A DNA stretch of 64,000 nt from Bradysia coprophila (Eukaryota; Arthropoda; Insecta; Diptera; Sciaridae), in assembly GCF_014529535.1 (NCBI RefSeq), contig NC_050738.1, positions 14,462,062 through 14,526,061 of the forward strand. The letters are read 5' to 3'. Below are positions 1-11,924 of the stretch, in pieces. The notes below the pieces were generated by a model. The model was not told the origin of the DNA. It saw nothing but the letters and a program-made list of their open reading frames with translations, and made no database searches. Within the stretch, counting starts at the first letter, position 1; the number at the start of each line of letters is the position of its first letter. Position numbers and translations under genes: made by a program.

Positions 1-586
1 TTGAAGAATTTTGATTTACTGATGGTGTTGCTGTCGGTGATTGGTCAGCTGTACTCATTCTTAACTTTCTGATGTTCAAACGTTCGAGTGCTATTCGCCG
101 TTTTTCAGATATTTGTTCAGGTGTACACGACATCGTCTTTAAGGAGTTTGGATATTGTTTTTGATATACAGTGAAACGACTATAGGTATTCAACTGACGA
201 AAACTTGACAATTAAAATGTTCGTTTATTTGATAGACTTCAAACTTTACTTTATGTCAAGATGTTCGCGCTCGAAATGAAAAACAGCTGTTTCGACGATA
301 ATAACACCACAGCATACAACAACAGTCTTTATATACATACATTCTTTGTATAAAGACTGAGTCGTTAAATACGTGATTTCGAGTGCTGATTATTCATTCC
401 CATTCGTCTGGTTTGAAAGGTGTCGATTATGTAGCAACATTAACTTCCAAGAAAATGAAATATTTTCTTTCATTCCATCGATTGATGATATTATATCAGT
501 AGTTAAAGTAAAAGAGGTCGCAAATATCGACCGATTTTCTACAATATCTTTGAACTGTACCTGAAGTTGTTCCAGACCATAGAATA
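1..586. other. Non-coding left edge
   Basis: No gene is supported here. The only open frames are short, start with non-ATG codons and resemble nothing I recognise. The sequence is AT-rich and directly abuts the mobile-element copy beginning near 587. Confidence 0.5.
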
Positions 587-1276
587 AACATAGCTAACGC
601 CGACCCGTACGAAACACCTATTCGTATCAAAAGCCTTTAATGTGAAACTCTTCATTTCTCTTACTTCATTTTCTTCTCTGCTGAAAAACTATTCTCCCTT
701 TAAAATCACTTACATTATCCACTCTTTGCCTTGTTATCATATACAACTAAATTGTCGGAGGCAATATAGACAGCCCCGTACGAAGACAAATTTCATAAAT
801 TCCTATTTAAACAGCTATATACCGCTATATTTACCTATATTTCACTGTAAATAAACATTTCACAGAGGAATATATGCTATTATATAGCTCTATATGCCTG
901 TATATAGCTCAATATAGCTGTATATAGGTATATTTAGATGTCCGTATATGGAATCCTTGAAACCCCACACACGTCGATCCAAAATCACTCATCTTCGAAC
1001 TTAGCCTGTCTTTTGACATTACCAAACGGGAAAAAAAGAATTTTCAAAATCGGATGCGTTTTACTCAAGTTATCGTGCAGACAGACAGACGGACAGACGG
1101 ACAGACGGACAGACGGACAGACGGGTAGACGGACAGACGGACATTTTTTTTTTCGCGGATTTGGCATCTCTAGACAACCACAATAGGTTTCCCCTTACTC
1201 AGGGAGTCCAATTCGACGTGTTACAAACGTATGCGTAAACCTATAAGACCCCAGTACTTCGTACGGGTCTAAAAAT
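587..1276 (-). mobile_element. Internally deleted non-autonomous element, copy 1
   Basis: The stretch is repeated in opposite orientation at 53554-54790. Shared sequence starts at AACATAGCTAACGCC and ends at TACGGGTCTAAAAAT. Just inside both ends lies the inverted motif GACCCGTACGAA, 12 bp, which looks like a subterminal inverted repeat. Relative to the other copy, about 550 bp is missing between the CCCCACACAC and GTCGATCCAAAATC motifs near 970-977. It contains a TATATAGCT-rich AT tract (870-940) and a GACAGACG microsatellite (1078-1143). No transposase is encoded, so it is probably a MITE-like element; superfamily unknown. Confidence 0.7.
1078..1143. repeat. GACA/GACG microsatellite
   Basis: Tandem tetramers of GACA and GACG alternate for about 66 bp inside the element at 587-1276. 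The equivalent place in the second copy (53690-53716) carries a shorter run on the opposite strand, so the tract varies in length between copies. Confidence 0.9.
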
Positions 1277-1609
1277 CGGTTTTTCGGACACCACGGGCGA
1301 CTAGAATCTTTCTTGTGTACCATTTTCAATTTCTCTTCAGGAAGTCGACCATTCCTACTATAATATACTATCGCTAATGGTGCTATTGGATGTTAATTCA
1401 GATGAAGTAAAATATTTTTTACCAAACATTGAACAATACTTTAAACAAAAGGAGTAATAGATTCAACAACTATTGTGATGATGAGTTTGTCTTATATTCT
1501 CGAATACTTATCTTAATCTCACATGATGTATGTATGTATGCGTTGTGTACAGAGCACTGTAGTTTCCATGAAAACTAAAAACGAGACAATCGTTTAACTA
1601 CACATAAAA

Positions 1610-1615
1610 TTTATT
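1610..1615 (-). terminator. Poly(A) signal of atk
   Basis: AATAAA on the minus strand, about 40 bp past the atk stop codon, the expected spacing for 3' end processing. Confidence 0.6.
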
Positions 1616-1654
1616 AACTCATCAACTTAATTACACTGTCCAACTATGATAATT

Positions 1655-4600
1655 TTAAATGTATAACGAACCGATCAACACAATACTTAACGAGAAAATC
1701 CAATTCAAGGGAACACTAACAGAGGCTCCACTACGCAAACTGTTCAGACCAATGTTGTATCCTTCGTCTGTAGTTCTGTTGTAATTTGCATAGTACCAAT
1801 CCATGTTGGCCTTTCTGGTTGTTTCATCTGGAGTCACATCAGTTGTTGGGACACTATTCAATTCGTTGTAATTTGAATTAATGTTGTCATTTCTCACGTC
1901 AGATGTAGTTCGCTGATACTCCTCAGCAACAGGTATCGGTGTTGATGAGAAGATTTTTGTGATTGTCGACCGTCCTGGTGGACGATAATTGGCTAATTGA
2001 GCTCCTGGTGCCACCAATGCAGAAAGTGAACTGGGAGAGTCAGCATACTTTTTTATCGTTGATGTTGTTGATTCCGGCAGGTACGCTGGTGCTCTGTATG
2101 TTGTCGAAGGAGGATCACTTGTTATACTTTGTTCCGATCGTACTGTCGACTCGGTATATGTTATTGTAGTGGGTTGATCGTTTCGCTGTGCTGTTAGATC
2201 GGCCAAAAAGTTTTGTAGCGGAGACAGTGTTGTAACTTTCGACATTTCCGTCGACGACGCAAAATATTGTTCGTTACTTGAACTTAATTTGCTGTCGGAT
2301 TGTTCGGCTTCGTAATCAATCACTTTTGGTGATTCCGACATAACTGGAACTTGAAATTTATCATCGTTCCAAGCTTTGGTTCCATTCTTTTCAATTTTTA
2401 TTAATGTTGATTCGCTTGACTGATTTTCATCATCAGTTGCATTTTCTGTGGAGTTTTCATATGGATTTTGTATCGGAGTAAAACCTCCAGTCGTTCCTGG
2501 CACTATTGGTACAAAGCCTCCCTTTTCGATGGGCCTTGGTGGCTCAACGAATGGAGTTTGAAAGTAAGGCCGATATTGCGAATTGTTATCTTGTGGGTGA
2601 TCTGGGAGAGCCTGCAAAGAATTCCTTTCTCTTGGATCAATTCTTTTGTCCGTTTGTGGATCGCGTTGATTGAGAAATTTGAATATTTCCAAGTCTTCAG
2701 GTCGATAAACTTGTACTCTTGCTTTACCTTTCGTACCGCTTGCTGCTCGATTGTTGGCTCGATTGTTAGCACTCCGGCCATTATTCCATAAGTTTCCAAT
2801 ATTTAAACTCGGAAGTGGCATACCGAAGAATGTAAATTGTGATCCTGGAGATTGTTGTTGCTGTTGTTGAAGGAACTGTTGGTGTTTGTTGTAATTAAGA
2901 ATCGTATTTGATAAGTTTGCTCCTAGTGGAACGTCCAGAGGGCTTAGTTGAATTGGGCCGGAATTGTTGCTGATTGCTAAATGAGTTTCGTTGATAGGAT
3001 AATCAATATATTGATCGTCGAAATATTCGCTATCTATTGGCGAAGGAGGAGGATAATTCAATGGAGGCTCATCAAAGCCATCCTCTTCACATTCGTCATA
3101 ATTTATTTGTCGGGAGAAAAGGTCACCATGCTCATTCGTCAGTGGAATATTGTTAGATCTTTCATCTGTTTGACACTCACTTCTCGACAATCGCGTCTCT
3201 CTTAGCATCGTACCATCACGACATCGCGGACCCGGATAATGTGTTAACGAGTCCGTTTCTTGATACCAAGCCCGAAGCCACAACATGTCACAGGTACAAT
3301 CTAGCGGATTTCCATCGAGATCCAATATTGCCAAATTTCCTCGTAGACTACGGAATGTCGGCTCGACTATTGTACTCATTTTGTTGTTTCGCATTGTTAG
3401 AACGCGTAACCGTGGCATTGTTGAAAATGGTTCACCCTGCACTTTGCAAATACGATTGTCATCCAGCTTCAGCTCGACCAACCAGTCCAAGCCTCTCAGT
3501 GGATTAGTTGTTATTCGTTTAATTCCATTGTTAGATAAGTCTAGCACTTCGAGATTCCTAACGCTGCGTAGTCCAACATGTTCCAACGTTCGAAAATGGT
3601 TAGACGAAATGTTCAAATAAACGATCGACGGCGATCGAATGAAAGAATTCGGTGAAATGTATCGCAGGTTGTTTTGTTGCAGATGCACTGCTTGCAAATT
3701 TGGCAATTCCTCGAAAATTCTGTCTCCCAATTCTACCAAGCGATTATCAGCCAAAACGATTTCTTGCAGTTGTGGTAGGTTCCTTACACTGCCAGCTTCC
3801 ATCATGTTCAATTCATTGCTAGATAAATCGAGATACTGAAGCAGTGGTAAATCTCTAAATGTGCCTTGAGGAATACCCAACACTTTGTTGTTCGATGCTT
3901 TCAGTTCCTCAAGCTGTCGCAGCGATGACAAAACAATTGGAGATAGACCACTTAATCGGTTAAAGCTTACGTCTAGTTCTCGTAGATCCGACAAGCCCAT
4001 AATGCTCTCGGGTAAATCTCTCAAGTTATTTTCCGAAATATCGATTGAACGTAGCGATCGTGTGTTCCGGAAACTGTTTGGTTGAACCTCAATTAAGTTA
4101 TTTCTGGACAGATCTAGTCTCTCCAGTCGCTGTAAATTGGTTAACAAACCATCAACAAACAGTTCAATTCGATTTCCTTGAATGTTTAGGTCTTTGATAT
4201 CTTGAAGGGTCTGAAGGCTTTTCTCGTGCATTGCCATAATTCTGTTGTCGCGAAGATTCAAAATTTCCAACCGCTCCAGACCATGTAAGCTTGTCTCGTC
4301 AATTGTCTGGATACGATTTTTGGCAAGACTCAGATAGCGTAGTTGTGGTAGTGACTTAAACACTGATCGAGGTATCCGTTGCACCATATTACTACCGATG
4401 TCCAGCATTCTTAAATTAGGCAAATCTAAAGCTTTGTTTGGTGGAACAGGCAACGATGAAATCTTATTTCTTTTCATGCTAATCCGTTCCACTATAGCCG
4501 GCAATCCAGGTATAAATTCTTGAAGATTGTTGTAGCTAGCATCAATTTCGAAAAGATTTTCGAGTTTTTGGAATGTTGATGGATGGATCATGGACAATTC

Positions 4601-6224
4601 ATTCCGGGAAATATTAATGGTTTCAAGCATGGGTGTATTTGCAAAAGACGAAGGATCAAGTGTGGATAGATAATTTAAACTGATATCCAGACTACGAAGT
4701 GACGGTAGTCCCATCAGTAGCGTTGGATCAATTCTCCTGAACTTGTTTTTGGATAAGTCTAAGCCTTTCAAGCCAGGGAGATTCCAAAATGGTAGCGGTA
4801 ACACTTCAGACAAGCTGTTATTTCTCATTCTCAATTCCCTCAGTGCGGGCATAGCAAGAAATGCGTCCCTTTCAATGCGTTTCAATAAATTGTTGTCTAA
4901 GTATAGTTGTTCCAATGTACCATGTCCACGAATTGCACCAAAAGGAATCTGTTGAAAAAAATAGTTCGTTAGCATCTCAAAATCACTGAGTTGCCATTGT
5001 ACTTGATTCTTTCAAGACAGCTACATTCTTACCTCTTGCAGATGATTGTTACTCAGATCAAGAAACTTTAGCATGGGTAGAGCGTCCAACAATGATCTCA
5101 GTTCTTCCACTCTAGCGATTTCATTGTTTTGCATATGAAGATATTCCACACCACTGCCAGATCTCAACAGAAATGATTCTGGATGAACGCGGCTTAAAAA
5201 GTTGTTTTCCAGGTGGATCAATTTTAGCATCGGAGTTCTATGAAATGCGCCATGATATATCTCAGATATTGCGTTATCATTCAACAATAACTCCCTCAAA
5301 GCTGGTAAATCGACAAAACTTGCCTCCGAAAGTCTTGTTATATGATTTCGATCCAATTTTAATTCTTCCAATCTGTTCAAATCCTTTACGGCTCGTCCTA
5401 CCATTCCAGCGTCTGATATTTTGTTACTGCTCAATTCTATTGTCTTAAGATTTGGAAGCCCAGACATTGCCCTTAAATGAATCCAACTGATGCCATTTTC
5501 CGCAACATTTAAATATTTCAATTGGGGCAAGTCGTTAAACAGGCCTGCTTCCAAACGATTCAAACGACCACTTCCAAGTATTTGCACTGTTTCTAATTTA
5601 GGCATATCTCGAAATGTGTTCGGTGCCAATTCCACCAACGAATTACTCTGAATTTTCACATATCGCAGGCTCTTTAATCCGGAGAAAATGGGAACTCTTT
5701 TCAAACTTTCACTTTGAATGGTAACAGCTTCCAGTTGTCTCAATCCCATCAAACTGTCTAGCGGCACACTGCGGAGCTCTCGTTCCACGATAAAAACTTC
5801 CACCAAACTGTCTTCCAGATCATTTAACCAACCATTTGCCAATCTCTCCAGACCATTGTGCCGTAACATCAGTCGTACGACTCGAAGCGGTGATAGAAAC
5901 TTTCCAGGCAGTGATGGTAGTTGATTATTTTCCAAAATTAACTCATCGATTGGTCGGTCGATTGTTTTTGCTACAGACTTTAGTCCATGTAAAACTCTCG
6001 GTAAGTCGCTGTGGGAACACCTTGAAAGGGTACGAAAACTTTGTTTAAATGTTTTTCCAATAAGATCGAGTGTTCGTGATTTACCAAACTTGGATGTCCT
6101 TTTCCTTCTGTGAACATCGACACGGGGCTATAAGCTCTTGCGGTGGACAAAATGATTCTCTTTGGGATGCTGTTTCAACAACAATTAGAGCAAAGAAGAG
6201 TAGTATTTTCAGTATTGGAGTCAT
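1655..6224 (-). CDS. atk: Artichoke: secreted/GPI-type leucine-rich repeat protein
   Basis: Three exons on the minus strand: 6224-6085, 6020-5033, 4948-1655, with introns of 64 and 84 bp and all junctions in phase, giving 1,473 residues. The ATG at 6224 opens a signal peptide (MTPILKILLFFALIVV). A cysteine cap (CPPQ...CRCS) follows, then a long run of leucine-rich repeats (about residues 55-915) and a C-terminal LRR cap near 920-970 (NPLDCTCDMLWL). The tail is Ser/Thr/Pro-rich with a glutamine run near 1065, and ends in a hydrophobic segment (VPLNWIFSLSIVLIG) suited to GPI anchoring. Length, repeat order and the tail agree with Drosophila Artichoke, a matrix-associated LRR protein needed for ciliated sensory organs. 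That role is known from the family, not shown here. Chaoptin-like proteins are the main alternative, but the LRR cap and the tail motif RSTITK...AEEYQRTT favour atk. The gene looks intact. Confidence 0.9.
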
Positions 6225-7900
6225 CGTTTTGTTTCAGTTTTTTCCTTTTTGGGGAACATTTCCAATGTATGGCTGTGAATCACCTGTGAAAAGACGGGGA
6301 TGTTAATCACTATAATAATGTTCCTGATTTTAATGGATTTTACATTGAATGCTATTGGGTTGCATAATCTATCAACATTCAGATACATCAAGTTCAGAAA
6401 GTCAACTGTTATCGGCAGCTACGACCGAATTAGGATATGAACTTTGGTAAAACGGTCTCTTATAGCAAAATGTGTGTCAACTGAAAGATTTTCTTTCAAA
6501 CGAAGTAAAAGATTCGAAAATTATGTTGATAGTTCATTTGCATTAGGGTAAATAAAGGATAAAGATAAGGACCAAACTAACACTCTTTTAATTAAAAATC
6601 TTGTATACGAAAAATCTTTGCATATTTCGCTTAATTAATTATTCTTAAATTGCAAGAACTGAAATATTTATTTTCTTTTTTTTTTATATCCTCACCAAAG
6701 AGGAGAAGAAACAAAGAATTCTAATGGAAAAATAATTATTTCAACATATTTTGTTGTATGATGTTCAGCCTCAATGTGAACCTTTGTTGGTATTCGAGAC
6801 CCCGAAGCAAGTTCAGACTTATTCAGACTTAATGAATAAATGACAGTGACAAACGTCTACATAGAAAAACAGTTTATATGTTGTTGCTTCGTGGTGATTT
6901 GTCCATAATTATTTCTATGCTCGCGCCGTTATAAAAATAGATGCAAATTCCATTTCAACCGACTCCTTTACCTATTCGCATATTTCTCCATAAATTTTAA
7001 GTTTGAATATGCAATCAAATTATCCAATTTTCTAAAGTAGTACCATACCACGTTCTACTGTAACCAATAATGATTTTGGGAAATGCACAAAACGGTAATG
7101 TATACCTCAACCTATCCCATCCCACAAATTGAGATTGGTTTTCATATATTGTAGACTAATATCAATGTAAAAGTAATCTAGTTTTTCAACTGTAATCGTC
7201 TATCTTTCTCGTATGCTCTTGGCTTACAGCATAAAACCAACAAACCTAAAGCATATTTACGGTGCCGTCTGGTTAACAATTACTCGAACTAACGATGTTT
7301 ATAAATTATTGTCGCAAGCGAATCTAATGATAAAAAGTACCGTAGCTTTTCATCTTAAAACAGGTAAGATGTCATATGTGCCACAAACATTATTCATACT
7401 TTATACATCGTAACTGATTCTGAAAAATATGATTTTCTGGAACAATAAATTTGCGAAGAACAAAAAAAAACAAGTAAAGGGTATACCGGCTCCGATCCGA
7501 AACATGAATAAATTGTCATGAGTTTGATCATATCTAGTCAATTTTAAGGTGCAGAGCAGAGTATGCAAAAACATAATGTATTAGTTTGCGGCAAGCCAAA
7601 GAGAATGGTTATTTGTTTATCGAGGGGAGAAAATAGGAAGACTGATGTTTGTGGCCCAAGCGAAGTGGGGGCAGCAATTTCGCTCTTGCTGGATTTTTCT
7701 ATTCTCCCAGAGGTGAACACAACTTTTTCATATGTGATTTACCGTTCTTCTCCACGAAACAGCAAACATCAATTCATCATACCATTTTTGAAAACATAAA
7801 CAAAGTGAGAGTACAAGTGAGAAGAGTTCTATTTTCTCCCCACGGGAGACAAAGTGCTGCAATTTTCTCACTAGAAATGTCATTCGACCAATCGTCAACA
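6225..7900. other. Intergenic, no gene seen
   Basis: Upstream region of atk, AT-rich. It holds one copy of the dispersed ACTTCATT/GATAACAGATGACA family (6406-6516). Open frames here are short with no recognisable similarity. Confidence 0.5.
6406..6516 (-). repeat. Dispersed short repeat family, copy
   Basis: On the minus strand this reads CTTTTACTTCGTTT, then a TATAAGAGACC box, then GATAACAGTTGAC, the same order as in the other copies (14440, 19561, 22281, 26303, 28646, 32421, 36322, 42984). Divergence is considerable, so it is old. Confidence 0.55.
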
Positions 7901-7969
7901 AAACGCAATTTTTTCATGGTTTATTGATGGGATAAAATATGATAGATCCACATATGAAATGTGCAACGA

Positions 7970-8024
7970 GGGGAGAAAAGTTGGAAATTGCATACGAGAA
8001 AATGCAATTTCCAACTTTTTTCCC
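7970..8024. repeat. Near-perfect 55-bp hairpin
   Basis: The left arm (7970-7993, GGGAGAAAAGTTGGAAATTG) is mirrored by the right arm (8001-8024, CAATTTCCAACTTTTTTCCC), with only about 7 bp between them. GGGGAGAAAA motifs recur at 7622 and, inverted, at 7830, suggesting the whole 7615-8030 stretch is a palindrome-rich element. Confidence 0.75.
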
Positions 8025-8124
8025 TAGGTAAACATAACGTTTTTGACATGCTACATGCGTCAAAGTCCGTACTTTTCATGTTTGAAGCACGTCTTTCGAC
8101 TCCCTCAGCATGTTAACTCCATTA

Positions 8125-8237
8125 CATAACTCGGGATAAAATGAAAGGTCTCGTTTTCGTGTGTTTATTAGTTTATTAGTTTATACCAACAAAATTCACA
8201 CGAAAACTCTATTTTCATCGTTTTATTCCTAGTCATG
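8125..8237. repeat. Inverted-repeat (MITE-like) element
   Basis: Arms of about 39 bp (8125-8163 and 8197-8237) pair with a few mismatches: left CATAACTCGGGATAAAATGA and CTCGTTTTCGTGTG, right CACACGAAAACTC and CGTTTTATTCCTAGTCATG. The loop is about 33 bp. No coding capacity. Confidence 0.65.
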
Positions 8238-10883
8238 AAAAATACTATTTCTCGCCTGAGTTGTGAAAAAGTACGTTGTGAACAAAATCAGACGTCTACG
8301 TTCCAGTTCCTGACTTAACTTTTAAATTATGACTTTTTTCTATCCACATGCTGATGCTATACTAAACCACTCATTTAGCTGACAAATTAAGATGCTTCAG
8401 GTGTGCAGAGTAGGCCTGTTCATTTTAGAGAAATAGTCTCAAATTCATCTGGCATGGTGTCTATCTGGTCCGGAAGGCTAAAATATTGGACCCGTATTTT
8501 TTTATAATTTTAAAAAATAGTTTAGATCTGGGGAACGAAGCATTTGTTCAAATGTACGAAAGCATTGGTTAGAAGAGAGGAGAATGATGGTGTATATCTT
8601 TTTTACTCTTCTGAACTCACAGGACTAAGTTTTAAATACTAAGCGATACTGAAAACTTTAAAACGAATATACAAATAGGTTTAATGGTTATATTATTGGA
8701 GGTACGCTTGTCGTTTCCGAAAGTTGCAGTAAGGATTATTATTAACACCATACAAATATATACAAAGCATTACCTGACCTGACATAGCATTTCACGGTGT
8801 AATTTACATTACTTCGAGTGTTATGTAATGACCGTTTTCGTAACACAGACTGTAAATAAACAAACAGAAGATACCGAAATGATAAATCCAATACCGTGAT
8901 AAATGAGAGCGAAAAATTAATTAGATTGAACCAGTAGTTAAAGGTGTATCATCACTTAAACTAATATAACAGACAGAGTCGGTTGCAACACAATTTAATT
9001 TTTTTTTTTATTGCTTAACTTAGTACAATTTCCTCTTCACCGAAAGAAAACTTAACCGAGCATTAAAGTTTCTTGTATAATTAGGTTTTGGATTTAAATT
9101 TTCAACTCATTTATTCACATTATGATATCATGCCCCAATGTTACAGATACCATGAAAAATACAACTTTCACTTTAACTTGAGAAAATATATTCGTTTCAT
9201 GATGGCGTTAGTGGAACCAGAAAATATCTGAGGAGATGTTCACAGGAAAGTATTTGAAAGTATTCGCTCGATTTTGGGAGAACGGATGTGTGTGAAAATT
9301 CATACAACAGAGACAAACCTACGTTAGAAACGCTTCTGTTTTTTAACAAATTCCACAAGTTCAACTCACATATACCTGTGTGTTTTTTAGACTTTCAAGT
9401 AATTGATTTAACAACAGAAAATGTGGCATTTATTAAATCTAGTATTTTGAGACAAATACATTTCCCGCGGATAATGTTTGTGATTTGTGAAGAAACTGAA
9501 AATTTAGTTAAATGCTGCTAAGCTAGATGCATCAATATGACAGGCTAGAGTAGGCATAGGAATAATGTTTTCTCACCGAGAACCAAAAATTAAAAATTGA
9601 TTTCCAGTTCATACATTTCTCGGTGTTTTGTTCCGAAGATCACATTTCCCGAAAACAAAACTTCAGGTACCGATCCAAGTTAATCAGAAACCATTGCAAA
9701 TACTACGACGTTAGCATCATACGAACTCTTCCTGCTCTTGGTCTTTGGTTCAATTTAGCCTTGCAGAACTTATTAGATATATATGATGTATGTGCTAAAA
9801 AATACCTAAATTCCTGGGCGGCCGTAGCTCAGGAAGGACTAATCCAAATATGTCTATCATCGAACTTCAACCCACAATTTCAATTAACTTCCAAGTTAAA
9901 AAGAAATTCAGAAAAGCTGCTATGAATCTCGCGCACATACAGCTCGAAATTCCTACGTTTACATATTTTATATAGCTAGGGAAGGAATTTCACGCCCATA
10001 CATATTTGGGGAAACTGAAAATTGGAATTGGGTGCGGGCCAGTGACACTCAGGATTTAAAATTATATCTTGATTCGTTATAATTCGAGGATTATGTTCTG
10101 AGAAGAGGAATCATTAGAAATTGAAACTTTAAAACCAAGATACCGGTATCCACTTCTAGTAGCTCAAAATTTACTTATATACGTGCCTAACGTTGTAATA
10201 CTGAAGCGGCCGTTTCAAAATTCTAAATAAACTTTTGTGGGTTCGGCTGAACTAATGTTTCGAAAAATCCTGTGCTACAGGGAGCGAAAAGTGAAATTCA
10301 TCATGTTTTTCAATTGAAGAGTTGTTGTGGTTTGTTATTGATTCCACAAGATTTTCCGAATTTTAATTTTCTGAAGTTTGGTTAGGCTCGCGCTCGCAAT
10401 AAGAATAAAATACAAAAATGAAAAATCTAGATGTTCATTTGTTAAACAAATTTTGTATGGAATAATTGACAACCCACAACAACTCCCAAAACAGAAAACA
10501 TGTAAAATTTTGGTTTTCTCTACCTGTAGCATCGAATCAGACATATTTTGTTGTTTGAGGATTTCTAGATACTGATATCCAACAATATTACTTTAGAAAT
10601 ATTTTCGAAAAAATCATAGGTGCACAATCACATAGGACCTTAAAGAACCAGTTTCGGCAGAAAATTGTATATTTTGTCCTATTCAGTTTTGTCCTAGTTA
10701 AGTTATAAGAACTATAAATGAAGATACAACAGCATAAAGGTTAAAGATACGTTGGACTGAGCCACAGCTCTGCTTCCAGCATGAACATAAGCAATATTCG
10801 AAGGCTCATGCAATCAAAATAGGCCTTTTATTTTCTCGTAAATATAGGAATCATGACTTCATGGTGTGAATAAAAACACACAA
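8238..10883. other. Intergenic, no gene seen
   Basis: About 2.6 kb without a convincing exon or RNA gene. Near 9925-10000 there are GAATCTCGCGC and GGAATTTCACGCCCAT motifs resembling the ends of the element at 51806-52360, so a decayed copy of that family may lie here. Confidence 0.45.
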
Positions 10884-11071
10884 TCAAAGCACCTAGCAGG
10901 GTAATAGAAAAAAATTGAGTACTACTTTAATCGAAGTATGCGAATATTTCCATACCTTTTTTCATAATGTCATTGCAAAATTACCATTAAGGCTGCTAAT
11001 GGTATTATTGGTACCAAAATACTACTCTATTTGACGTGTAAAAACCTCTATTACCCTGCTAGGTGCTTTGA
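10884..11071. mobile_element. MITE-like element with perfect 25-bp inverted ends
   Basis: TCAAAGCACCTAGCAGGGTA begins at 10884 and its exact reverse complement ends at 11071; the match covers 25 bp (through AATAGA). Total length is 188 bp with an AT-rich, non-coding centre. A short target duplication is not obvious. Confidence 0.8.
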
Positions 11072-11285
11072 CACAATACATGCAATTGTACACGCATAAA
11101 ATTTTGAAAATTTGGAAGCTTTTTGACGTTGGAAAAATGAGTGTTCGTGCTAGAAGCAGTGCTTGTGCTATGACTTATTTAAAATTCTGACACCTGTTTG
11201 TCATTACGTCAAATTCTTTATAGAATTAAACAGAAAATTGATATTGATTAAATAAATGTTGAGCTCTAGTTATTGCGGACTTTTC

Positions 11286-11325
11286 TAGTAAAATGTGGGT
11301 AAAACCAAACGAAGTAAAAGATTTT
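11286..11325 (-). repeat. Dispersed short repeat family, fragment
   Basis: Only the ACTTCGTTTGG half of the family is visible, ending in the AAATCTTTTACTTCG box on the minus strand. Confidence 0.4.
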
Positions 11326-11924
11326 GATCATAATAAGTGCAACAGATTCGTGATACATGCTTGCCGTCCGTGAAAACATTATACTAGAGGTATAAATAAG
11401 AGTAAGATTATTAGAAAGTCGTGTCGCAAAGTTCAGTTTAAATTTTCATTTTTTTTAAACATTAAACAGACAAGACATGTAATGTTGTCAACGCTTGAAA
11501 GAATTTTCCTAACTAATTGAATAATTTTTTTTAGAAATCTTTTTATTCAATTTCTCAATGTGTTGTGCTCATTGTTCGATAATACAACATTCGTAATTAA
11601 GTATTAAGGCAATTATATGCACATTAAATTGCATAACGCACGTTCTAAGTGAAATTGGAAAGTGACGAAATATTTACCGTGCTTTTCTTTATTATCCAAA
11701 TTAAAAATCCTTTTGCTTTTTCTCCGATAAAACGTTTACGAACACAATGTTCCTTTCGTGTTATGACGATTCATAATCCTCATTTACTTGCTTCAAAAAT
11801 ATGGAAACGACAAATTGTTTATGATTTCATCAATCACGTTAATTTCATGGAACAAAAAGCCACAATTTGTTTTCACTTTCTTAAATTTGTTGTTTTTCGT
11901 TTTGTATTTTTTTTCGCGGAAAAA

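Noticed and set aside
2468-5924. Numerous plus-strand frames over atk
   Set aside because: They are antisense shadows of a long leucine-rich-repeat coding sequence with no splice or start support.
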